A DNA stretch of 64,000 bases, from assembly GCF_002999335.1 (NCBI RefSeq), contig NW_020312646.1:62001-126000 (forward strand). Reading direction: 5' to 3'. The stretch comes from Cyclospora cayetanensis. Lineage: Eukaryota; Apicomplexa; Conoidasida; Eucoccidiorida; Eimeriidae. The notes beneath the pieces were generated by a model. It saw only the letters and a program-made list of their open reading frames with translations, was not told the origin of the DNA and did no database searches. Shown here one piece after another: positions 44,623 to 54,231 of this stretch (its first letter is position 1; every line of letters starts with the position of its first letter). A program made the translations under genes and the position numbers.

Positions 44623-47600
44623 TCACCGCATGCCAGCTCCCCCTTGGAGCTGCATCAGCCGCCTTAATACGGGGTTCGTCTTCAGAGCCGGACGGGGCAC
44701 TGCTGTGTGCGTACACCGCAGGGGCAGCCCAGATTCTTCTCCTCGATTGGCCGCCCCTTGCGGGAAATCCACATTTGGATCCGATCTCTCACTATTGGTA
44801 GAATTCGTTCCACATTCTTCGTCTGCAGAGGCGCTAAATCTCCCGTTGCTAGTGGCATCATTCTCTACCAATTCGTAAGTGCCCGTAAGCGCCGCGGGCG
44901 TCTTGCCGTCACCTTCATCCTCCACCTTCCCACTGCCCCGGCTTTGCTGTTGCTGTTGCGGCTGTTGTTGCTGCTGCTGCTGGCCGTGCTCCTTTTGCTG
45001 ACGCTGCAGATGAGAGAGGGCTGCCGCAAGACAGTACGCCGCAGCAAACTCGGGCAGAGAGAACGAGACGCGATGACCAACCAGTTCCAGAAGAGCCATC
45101 TCCAGGGAGGCGAGCTCTCGAGATGACACGCCCCCCACAACAGCCCACAGGGCGAGCGGCGTGTGATCGTCTCTCACCACCTTGGAAACAAGCACAAGTG
45201 CCGCCAGCAGCAGTCGATGAGCATTTCTTTTCGAGATGCGCAGCTGCTGCTGTCGCTGCTGCACGCGCGTCAGTAACAGCAACGCCATCAGCAGCTCATG
45301 CTCCGTTGCACAGGCCAAGTGCTGCAGCCTGGTGATGTACTGCCCCAGAGACAGCGGTGGTTCCGTGCTGCTGTTGAAGAGCAGCAGCTGTCGCTGCACC
45401 CTGGCGCAGCCAGCACACCAGTCTGCAGCGGATCTGTAGCAGCCAGTGGAGGGGCCGACAAAAGCAGGCATCTTTCTGCTGCTTTCCAGCTCCACAGCAG
45501 AAGCAGCAGCACCTGCTGCCTTCGCTGAGGGCGTGGCAGCCGTCTTTGCGGCTGTCCTTTCTTTGGGTGTCGATGCTGCTAGGCTTTCTTCCTCGCTGTC
45601 TTCTCTCTTGCGAGCAGAGGGGCTTGCCTCTGCATCTTTGGCAGAAGCAAGCGCTTCCCGATAAGTTGATGCTTTGGGTTGTTGCTCCAACCGATACTCT
45701 TGCTGCGCTTCTTGCACAGCGTAATGGGCTGTGGGCACGATACTCTTCTGGGGGAGCTGCCGATACAGCACTTCCCTTTGTGGGAACTGCTGCTGCTCCA
45801 TGTACCGCTTCGCAGCGGCAAGCTTGTGAGGGCACAGAGGCACTCCACAACAGCTATAACTCCCCTTCGATTCTCGTGACTTTGGCTTCCACATGCACCC
45901 TGGCCACGAGCGCCTCTTGATCTGATCCCCCCATTTCAAGCCACTGCTGCTGCTGCTGCTCCAGTACCGCTGTGCAGCAATCGCATACACTGCGGGGCCC
46001 TTAGACTCTGCAGCAGCCGCTGTCTCCTGCTGCCGCTCCTGCTGCGGTTTGCTGCAATCGCTCCTCGTGGGCATGCGCGACGAAGCTGCACCAGCAGCCA
46101 CCACGCGCGCTGCAGTTGCCTCCGCAGTTTGTTTCAGCAACTCGGAGGGTGCCCCCCCCCCCAAGAGGCCAGCGAGCGGAGACGGCTGCTGCACTACTGC
46201 ATCCGCAAGCGCGGCTGCTGCGTGTCGCTGCAGCGGCAGCAGAGCCAGCAGCACGGAATCATGGATTAGCAGCGAGAAGCGGTCAGGATTCTCGTTGTAG
46301 AGGTGCGTCAATGCAGCGCCAATGCGCAATGGCGTGCCAAAAGCGCAACACGCGCAGAGCCTGCTGCCGCTTCCTCCACTGCCCTTGCTGCTGGAGGCAC
46401 TACTCTTCCCGCTATCGGCGCTATTACACGCTTCGTCTTCTGCGTTCGACATGGGCGGAGTTCCCTGCTGCTGCTGCTGCTTCTGCTGCTGCTTCTGCTG
46501 CTGTGGCTGTTGTTGTTTTTGTTGCTGAAGACAGGAGCCACGGGCGCATTCACACCCCTTGGCCATAACCTGTGCAGCAACCTTTTGCAGCTCCTGGTAC
46601 AGCTTGAGCACAAGCACATGCACCTCTTGTAGTGACACCCCGTGGGAAACGTCTGCAACCACTGCTTCTCCAGCTTCCGATGCGTCTGCTGCTCTCCCCT
46701 GCGCGAAGTCTCCCGTTGCCGTCTTGCGGCGTGCCCTTCGAGAACCTCCCCCCGCTTCTGCCAGAGTCGCTGCAGCAGCAGCTGCCACGTGTTGAGGCAT
46801 AAGGTCCAGACTGCGGCTGGCTTCTGATGGGGCCTTATATCTCGTTCTGCTGTTTGTGCAGGCGGCGGAAGCTGCAGACGAGGAGGATGGGGATGTGGTT
46901 AGCTCGACACAATCCACGCCGCTGCTGCTGCCTTCGACAACGATTTCCATGTACCTCACAGCCTCGCTTATCCACGGCTCCGCTTCGACGGCGTCTGCTT
47001 TGTCCTCTCCGAAAGACCACCTCGCGTGAGCGCAGACGCTGGAGCACGCAGCATGATCCTGTGGGAAGGGTGGACTGGGAGTAGGAGTAGGATTGCTGCT
47101 GCTGCTCTGGTTGTGGTCGTTGTGTGTGCCCCTGTCGGCGCTTACCACCGTCCCCACCCCCCACTCGACCGACTCGTCGCTGCTGCTCAAGCTGCCATGC
47201 TCCTCTCGCCAGCCGTCGCTCGACAAACAGCGCCCCCACACCACAACAGGCGTCTCTTCACCCGGATTGCACGGAGAAGACTCCTCGTCGTCCTCGCCGC
47301 AAAAGTCTCGCCCCTCGCACGTCTCGCACAGCAACGGCTGCTCTTGCTCCTGCGCTTGCTGCTCCTCGCCATCCACCTCCATGTCACCCTCCACGCCACA
47401 GCCCGCAAGCGAGCAGCGCCCTCCCACGCACGTCCCCGAGTACGAGCCATCGCACACGCCACACGCGCATGCTGCAGCCGATTCTGCTGCCGAGGCTGAG
47501 TACCAAGATGCTGATGGGGGGGGGGCACAGCGCTGGGAGACGCTTGGGGATTCTGCAGACTCCCCTTGCGCCGCAGGAGGCACCTGCTCTTTCTTCAGGT

Positions 47601-47910
47601 GCCGCCGACGCTGCCGTGTAGCCGACCATGCGCGTTGCTTTGCCCCACGCAACGGTCCACCCTCAGGCGACGTTGATGCAGGAGTCAACGGACTACTTGC
47701 GTTGCCGATGCGGCTCGACGCCGCCGCCCCTGCAGCCTCCTCAGACATCCCAGCATGCTGGTGCGTCTGAGGCTGCTGCTGCTGCCGCTCGTTCGCTTGC
47801 TGGGCTTCTTCTTCTTGGTGTAGCGGCGATCCGCCGTCCTTTGGCCGCTGTGAGGCGGCGGCACTTGAAGCATCTAGGAGCCTCTGGGGTCGCCCCATAG
47901 CGGCGCACAT
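44623..47910 (-). CDS. Large protein with C-terminal PHO80-type cyclin box
   Basis: Single uninterrupted frame, 1095 residues from the first ATG at 47910; the frame stays open to 48264 without ATG, preceded by a good CTTTTTAG acceptor, so an upstream exon is possible. The cyclin box is near residues 850-975: LSLGQYITRLQHLA, LLMALLLLTRV, SKRNAHRLLLAALVLVSKVVRDD, LWAVVGGVSSRELASLEMALLELVGHRVSFSLPEF. This matches PHO80/P-U-type cyclins (family HRLLLT..MLAAKFLDD and VGGVS..ELNRLE), which activate PHO85/CDK5-like kinases. The remaining ~850 residues are disordered and Ser/Ala/Gln-rich, with long Gln/Lys-Gln tracts, acidic stretches and Cys-rich patches near CACGVCDGSYSG and CVGGRCSLAGCGVEG. The stop (TGA at 44623) overlaps a GTGAGC donor-like site, so the true C-terminus may be spliced. 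Cyclin assignment is firm; partner kinase unknown. Confidence 0.82.
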   Translation of the reverse strand: MCAAMGRPQRLLDASSAAASQRPKDGGSPLHQEEEAQQANERQQQQPQTHQHAGMSEEAAGAAASSRIGNASSPLTPASTSPEGGPLRGAKQRAWSATRQRRRHLKKEQVPPAAQGESAESPSVSQRCAPPPSASWYSASAAESAAACACGVCDGSYSGTCVGGRCSLAGCGVEGDMEVDGEEQQAQEQEQPLLCETCEGRDFCGEDDEESSPCNPGEETPVVVWGRCLSSDGWREEHGSLSSSDESVEWGVGTVVSADRGTHNDHNQSSSSNPTPTPSPPFPQDHAACSSVCAHARWSFGEDKADAVEAEPWISEAVRYMEIVVEGSSSGVDCVELTTSPSSSSAASAACTNSRTRYKAPSEASRSLDLMPQHVAAAAAATLAEAGGGSRRARRKTATGDFAQGRAADASEAGEAVVADVSHGVSLQEVHVLVLKLYQELQKVAAQVMAKGCECARGSCLQQQKQQQPQQQKQQQKQQQQQGTPPMSNAEDEACNSADSGKSSASSSKGSGGSGSRLCACCAFGTPLRIGAALTHLYNENPDRFSLLIHDSVLLALLPLQRHAAAALADAVVQQPSPLAGLLGGGAPSELLKQTAEATAARVVAAGAASSRMPTRSDCSKPQQERQQETAAAAESKGPAVYAIAAQRYWSSSSSSGLKWGDQIKRRSWPGCMWKPKSRESKGSYSCCGVPLCPHKLAAAKRYMEQQQFPQREVLYRQLPQKSIVPTAHYAVQEAQQEYRLEQQPKASTYREALASAKDAEASPSARKREDSEEESLAASTPKERTAAKTAATPSAKAAGAAASAVELESSRKMPAFVGPSTGCYRSAADWCAGCARVQRQLLLFNSSTEPPLSLGQYITRLQHLACATEHELLMALLLLTRVQQRQQQLRISKRNAHRLLLAALVLVSKVVRDDHTPLALWAVVGGVSSRELASLEMALLELVGHRVSFSLPEFAAAYCLAAALSHLQRQQKEHGQQQQQQQPQQQQQSRGSGKVEDEGDGKTPAALTGTYELVENDATSNGRFSASADEECGTNSTNSERSDPNVDFPQGAANRGEESGLPLRCTHTAVPRPALKTNPVLRRLMQLQGGAGMR

Positions 47911-49350
47911 CAAAGGGCTGCCTGCCGCTGCTAGCACTGCTGCTGCTCTTGCAGCTGCTGCGCTCGCCCCCGCAGAGAGAGGGAGAGGACGAGAAGGGGA
48001 GTCGATTAGATTAAACAGCGCCTGCTGCCTACGGGGACGGGAGAAGGATCTAAGCCCCCGGCATTGGGCTGCACTGCGGAGCACCTGGAAGGCCACATTA
48101 AGTTCTAAGGGAAAAGAAGGAGGAGAAACGGCTTGCAGGGCGCTGAGAGAGCTCTGGCCCTTAGCCACCAAGTCGGCAGACAGCGAGGGGAGGACAGGAG
48201 CGAGGAGGAGGTCCCTTCCAGGCACAAAGGATTCCAAGGATTCAAATTCTAAAAAGAAATGCACAACCCCTCCGAAAACTGATTAAAAACGATTTCCGAT
48301 GCATTAGGGGCCGCAACAACAACAAGAAGATTCACATGAAGCCTCGGGCTGGCCACCCCTCCCGCACTTGAGGTGAAGATACACCCGAGTTTAGCCGAGA
48401 AAGAGGAGGACTGAGAGCTTAAAAAGGGTGAGACTTTTGCATTTGTGGAGCCTAGCCAAAGAAGCACTCTCTACCGCGGCGAAGCACTGCTCGCGGAAGA
48501 AGGTGCCTCCGGAAGGAGCGCCGCCTGAGTGTCACGCTCCCGCTGTGGGGCACCGTGCCTTCTCTCTTTGCCTTTACCAATTCGCTTTTAGTCTCCTTTA
48601 ATTCATTTCAGGAAAGCGAAATAAAACTCACCCAGTGCATGCGTTCAAATCGCGTTTTGTGCAGCCAATTCGCGTACCTCCTCGTCGCAGATCCAACAGG
48701 ACCAGACACTGGTGGGGTCTCTGGGAAATTGTGAGGCTTCGATTCTGAGCGACACCCCTTCTTTGAGGGCATAGTCTTAAATGCAAAGCACTTGCAAAAG
48801 AATATAATGTGCTCGAGTGTCGCCTTTTGGCCTCGCTCTGCCCACGGATCACCCTTTTAATGAGCAGCAAGTTCTTCGTCCACAACGCTCTCGCACCTTT
48901 GCCTCGAGCGCTCCTTACCGTTTCCCATCGCTCCTCCTAAAGGGGACGAGCGACCCGGAAATTAAATTAGCAGGGGAAATGGAGAAGTGCTTTCTGCCTC
49001 CTTCTACAGGGCCGTTACCGCATGTCTTTAAACCATACAGTATTGTCCTTTGGTAGAACGATTGCGCTGGTGCGGACCATGATCACATACCAAAACACTT
49101 TCTACTAAACTACTTAAAAGTACCTCAAAATTCACTAACGAGTGACGTAATTATTAGACCATTCGTCATATAATCTTTACTGCTGAGAAGCACTAGCTCG
49201 ATACGAGAGGACGCATTGGTGGGTGCTCGTGCGCCAGATGCTTGGTGCAGACAGCTGGTGATGCTGAACTGCTTAGAGGGTGTAGCTCGGCGCGACCTAG
49301 ATGCCTCTCTCCCACCATATTATGGGTCGCGCCACGGTTTAAGTGCAACT

Positions 49351-49552
49351 GATTTCAACTTTTGCGACTGTGGCTGCAAAAGAGGAGCCACGTAGGGAGA
49401 AAGAACCTATGAGTGCTCAGGGTATGTCAACCGCTCTAAGGCTACAGTTTAAGGTAGGCGCGAAAAAACTTCCGAGGAAGCCCACGCCCCTACGCAGCCC
49501 CATAGAACTCCCCACCAACAATGCGCTTGCTTCTCTTGAGATAAATAGGGTA
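49351..49552 (+). repeat. Inverted repeat, left arm
   Basis: Aligns to the reverse complement of 50142-50334 over about 195 bases at roughly 80% identity by eye. Shared blocks in order include TGGCTGCAAA, CACGTAGGGAGAAA, GACCTATGA-like, TACAG.TTAAGGT.GGCGCGAAAA, AAGCCCACGCCCCTACGCAG, CTACCAACA-like and GCTTCTCTTG.GATA.ATAGGG. Confidence 0.85.
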
Positions 49553-50141
49553 TTTTAAAACGTAACTGCAAGCCCATGCAAAGAGCCAATTAATTTTGAA
49601 CAACTGGATTCGCTTTTGCAGAAGCAGGCTGTTTGGCCAGCAAATAAGCACCAGGGAAACGGGAAGCTCCCCATGCAGGCTGCGGCGCAGTGAAGGTTAC
49701 CAAAAAGGATAGAGCCTTGATTGGGGATTCACTGGAGGTCAATTCTGCGCTGATGCAGTTTCACATGTCTACCGTTTCCACCTCTTGACAAAGGCTGTGA
49801 AGGGGACCTGTAATCCGAGCAGATTGTGCGAAAATGCATGCTGCATCCTCACTCTTTGTAGCACATTCCCCAAGGCTCACGCTTGCTGATGGGCGGGCCA
49901 ACACAAGGATTGTCAAATCCACGGCAGTTCAATGCCACTTCAAGTCAAAGTTTAGTCATATCAGCATTGGTGGTGGCTTCTGTGTTGGGAGTGGGATAGA
50001 GTGGATGCTAAATAGAGGTGTTGCAGGGTCTTCGTGCGAGTGACTCAGCGGTGCATTCAGAGGGGACGATTCTGAGTACGCGAATCCAGCGGTCCAAATC
50101 ATTCGGCTTTTTGCATGTGCTTGCGGTTGAGCATGATTTTT

Positions 50142-50334
50142 CCCTATGTATCGCAAGAGAAGCAATTGCACTGTTGGTAGGGATTTGTCTGGAGCTGCGT
50201 AGGGGCGTGGGCTTTCTGTATTTTCGCGCCCACCTTAATCTGTAGGCTGGGATCGGTAGACGTATCCTTTGCATTCATAGGTCCTTTCTCCCTACGTGGA
50301 TCTTCCTTTGCAGCCACAGACGCAGGAGTTGAAG
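50142..50334 (-). repeat. Inverted repeat, right arm
   Basis: Right arm of the element above, separated from the left arm by about 590 bases. The intervening DNA has no transposase-like frame. Confidence 0.85.
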
Positions 50335-52535
50335 TCGGTCGTTCCTGAACTCTCTAGCTGCCCATTATTTAGGGGCGCCCCACTGGTCGGAAGTTCAACA
50401 GCTGCCTGCTTTGCAACGTGATGCTTTTAATACCCCTGATATGCATATATGATAGAGTCACTATCCGTCTGCGTCGTGGCGTTTAAAAGCCAACTTTTCA
50501 TCTCTCGATACACCAATCTACTGGTAGATTCTTCTATGTCAGCTGTCTCAGTTTTCCTAAAGCATGCTGTTTAGCTGATGGCCGCCTAAGTCAAAAATCT
50601 AGGGGTGGCGTGAGAGCTTGAAGTATAATAATTCCCACAGGTAGCGGACGCCTTTGTCTACATGTGCAGACACACTGTTGAATTACCCCGTCCTTTTAAA
50701 CTTGCCGCACAATAAAATTCTCTAGTGCTTGCCCAACCCTACTGCCGTTTATAAGTTCTAGTCCACAGAGCTTCACATGTGCAGCTAAATAGCTCCTGTC
50801 AAAAACTCAATGACGGTTTTCTATCGGTTGTTTAACTGTTGTTCACATCGGCTTGGAAGCAGACCTCTTCCACTGCAGCTGGCCATGCGCCACAGTCTAC
50901 TTCCAACACCGCACTGTTTCAGAAAGTCGTAAAAAGAAAAACACACTATGGGATTACCAAGTAGATTAAATGAAGCCAGACAACTAATGCCGGGAAACCT
51001 GATATATCACCGTAATCCACAGCCAGTTAATGAGGGGGGAACAGCTGCAGCAAGCCGTGAGGTGCTGCCAGCTGTAACGTCCCATCTAGGGTATCTGTGG
51101 GGCAACACTTAGCTTCAGACCAAAAACGAATTCACCAGATTGCTATCGATTGTTTCTCTAAAAGTGCTACCTCCTTCCCTTGCCTGGGTTTCTCAGATTT
51201 CCCGATATAAGTAGAGAGAGACAGAGTGTGCGTGGCTGCACCCTTTGAGCACTCCAAGCATTCACAGCCCACTACACATGGTACACAGCGCACACAAAGA
51301 ACACTGCAGCTTCCTACACCGAGCTAACACTTCTATGTAGCACTTGAGATATACGAGCAGTCAAAACAAATAAGTAATGGTTACCTACTGCTAGGGTAGT
51401 AGGGTATGTTTATGTGTAGCTTGGCGCGCTACAGACACTACGTAGGAAATTCGTACTTCATAGTCCACCACGTTGTGCTTTACACAAACACAAACGAGTT
51501 TCAAGGTATGAGTATAGCAGGAGCTTGGGAACATTTCATGTGTATCCCAACGCTCTACAAGCAGGGTGCCCATCAACCACTAAGAGTATCCATCGAAAAG
51601 CCACGATCGATCCTTCTATTCACTTCGAGATCAGATTGTACGCAATTACTTAATTGGTTGAGTTGATGAGTGTGGCAAGTTTTGCGTAACAATCGTGCAC
51701 TAGTTACCTGTCGAAGTGGCCCACTCTTGAACTGAATGCCGATTATTACTGGTACTGGCACCAGCGCCCTAAGCATATGTAGGCCTTGCATGCCGTGCTG
51801 GTGGTGAGCTCAGTAGCTAAGCTTGTTTCATTAATGTTCAGGTCTCTTAGTAGAGGACTCACTAAACACGTCACATGCGCCATACGTTAAGCAGCATAGA
51901 GAATCAGACTCTCGTTAACTTCAGGGAGAGAGCTTTTAAAGTATTAGAATATAAGACGTAGATTACTCACAGTATACTTCTATTCACCGCTCCCTTCCCT
52001 TATAGACACTTTGCCACGATGTGACCCCACGCCGGTGCGGTAGGCAAGATTCACAACTCGGTGTTAGGCAGCTTCCTAGCATGCTTGCAGTACAATTTCA
52101 GGAATAGCAGCATTTTATTAATACATGACGATCAGTTTTTGTTGGAAGCGCCATCGTGCTGCTGTATTACTGTGTTGTGTTGCTGTGGGTCACTCTGCTG
52201 CAGACACGAGTCGGGGGCCTCTGTGCTGAACAAAAAGCACCAAGAAGGTGCCTGCTCGATGAAGTTCCGGATATATTCAAAGTAAAATAAGCTATCTTTT
52301 TAGATAAACATGCTATATTTCTCAAGTTCTTTGCATATTACCGACTTGAATGAGCGATCGTACGTGCATTTCCCTCAATGACCGTAGAGGCTGGCGGCCG
52401 CTATGCCCATGCGATGATCTCTCTCCAAACCCCCTGCTTTTAAAGCATAAAGTGGGATATTGTGTTTAAAACCGGAGACACAGATATGGGTGTGTCCATA
52501 TTAGACTCGGGTAATCCGCAGCCCTAGTCTCGAGA

Positions 52536-53729
52536 ATGCAAACAACGCGTAGCGAGCCACGATCTCCCTCCCTCTTTCACCCTGGGATGCCGCCTCGTTC
52601 GCTGTCCAGTAGCAGTGCGGATCTACTTCAGCAGGCTCCAGATCTGGACCTGTTTCTTCCTATTTCTGTTGAAGATCTACGACCCAAGTCTCCCGCGCTT
52701 ACCGTCTCCCCAGTGAGTTCGTGCCTAACGTCCCAGGGTCCATTAGTGACGCCAGATGCATGCCCCCTCCTCACACTGGAAGCTGACCGCCGCGTGCGCT
52801 TTCGAGACTCCGATGAGGAGTGGCTTCTTACCGAGGAAGTGTCAGTGGCCAGCGCCTCAGTCCGCTGTTCAGAGGAGAACACCGCAGCCGATACTTCAGC
52901 GGCAAATGCCCACAACGCTTTGCCCGATGAAGGCGTGGCGAGAGAAACAGGGGCACCAAGCCTGGAAGCAACCGGCACAACGCTGCCTTGCATGATCTTG
53001 GAGGAGGAGCTCCAGGAGAAAACAAACGACATTGTCACCTCTCATGCGCGGTCAGACACAGAGTTACAGAATGGATCGTCATCCGTTTCTGCAGCTGAGT
53101 GTGCAGGGACCCCCCAGTGCAGCCAACAAGTAACGGCTGACGCTGTGACTCCGCGTCAGTTCTGGCTTCTCTCTCAAGGAAGCGGCAATGCGGCGGCCCA
53201 TCAACAGATTTTATCCTCTTCGTCTTCCTTTTCTTCATCGTACTTCTCGTCCTCGTCGTCTTGTAATGCGTCTGGGGCATTGGAGCTCGGCGAACAGAGA
53301 GCTAGGAGGCACACAGCTCCTGGTGCGCTTCGAACTGCGCTGATTCGGTCTGCAGACGGTAGTCTGCAGCGTCGACGTCTGCATTCCCCACCCTGTCTGA
53401 TGACGAGTCACCCGCCCAAATCCTGTGTCCGCATGCAGTCAGATGGAGGCAGTTTTCCAGGCTTGCAAGTGCTGAATAGTTTCATAAGCCTAGAGTCCAT
53501 GCGTTCCTCCACACAAAGTGCAGACTCTCAGGAAGCATTGCCCTTTGGCACGCCGTTCGCAGCAGAAAAGCACTACGGGGTCCATGACCACCGTCTCAGG
53601 ACGTATGCAGGCTATCGCGTTTCCAGCCTAGTTGACGCAGTCTCCTTTGGACGCAGACAGGGGGCCTACCAGCCTCAAGTATCGCAGCCAGCAGCGCTGG
53701 TTGATATCGCTGCGTTAGACATTGACTAA
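52536..53729 (+). CDS. Unknown Ser-rich protein with RVxF-like motif
   Basis: Single-exon frame of 397 residues from ATG 52536 to TAA, with codon use and freedom from stops typical of a real gene. No domain family is recognised. Visible features are a Ser/Pro-rich N-terminus (SRSLSSSSADLL-like), LTLEADRRVRFRDSDEEWLL around residues 80-99, a run of Ser residues with SSSSSFSSSYFSSSSS near 230, Arg-rich RRHTAPGALRTALIRSADGS, and a C-terminus ending LVDIAALDID. RVRF followed by acidic residues fits the RVxF docking motif of protein phosphatase 1 regulators, but short motifs like this also arise by chance. No signal peptide or membrane segment is seen. It lies between a gene-poor segment and the convergent PDK1-like gene. 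Confidence 0.6.
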   Translation: MQTTRSEPRSPSLFHPGMPPRSLSSSSADLLQQAPDLDLFLPISVEDLRPKSPALTVSPVSSCLTSQGPLVTPDACPLLTLEADRRVRFRDSDEEWLLTEEVSVASASVRCSEENTAADTSAANAHNALPDEGVARETGAPSLEATGTTLPCMILEEELQEKTNDIVTSHARSDTELQNGSSSVSAAECAGTPQCSQQVTADAVTPRQFWLLSQGSGNAAAHQQILSSSSSFSSSYFSSSSSCNASGALELGEQRARRHTAPGALRTALIRSADGSLQRRRLHSPPCLMTSHPPKSCVRMQSDGGSFPGLQVLNSFISLESMRSSTQSADSQEALPFGTPFAAEKHYGVHDHRLRTYAGYRVSSLVDAVSFGRRQGAYQPQVSQPAALVDIAALDID

Positions 53730-54231
53730 CACAAGAAGTTCCTGCTTCTACCTTCCCTATGAATATCATGCATATCGCTTTCCTTTTGCACACTCTTCCT
53801 CCCCTTTATGCGCTCAGATGTGCATTACTGCAGAGCCCACTAGCACCGACATTTATTTAACAACTACCCCAAGTGCCTAGTAGTGACTCCAGTACGTCTC
53901 AGCGGAACAAGCCAAATAACCGAAAAAATACAGTTTGTTTGATACCGAAAATAAGGGCTTTGGCTTTTACGCATGCCGTATGTCGACACTTCTCACAGCC
54001 CATCCATCCAGCGGAGAACTGTTGCCTTTTTTCCAAAAAAAGAGAGTGCGCCTCTACGGCGGGCACTGAACTTCCGAATAGCAAAAACCTTGCAGCCACC
54101 AGCAAGGGGGCAGCATCTCACGCAGAAAAAGGTCAACTGCGTTTTTTCACAGATTGTTGCATCACTTGCAGAAAAGGCGCCAGTGCTAACCTACGCAGCA
54201 CCTGCAGCCAGCAGCCCAATGCCAGGGCAGC

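Larger units (their letters stand above)
48265..52535. other. Repeat-poor intergenic segment with inverted repeat
   Basis: 4.3 kb lacking triplet repeats and supported genes. It contains the upstream region of the cyclin gene and a ~200-bp inverted repeat (49351-49552 / 50142-50334). Short frames such as 51406-51666 (+) show no motif. Confidence 0.5.

Noticed and set aside
48640..48720. GCGTTCAAATCGCG resembling a tRNA T-loop
   Set aside because: No matching acceptor or anticodon stems could be folded around it.
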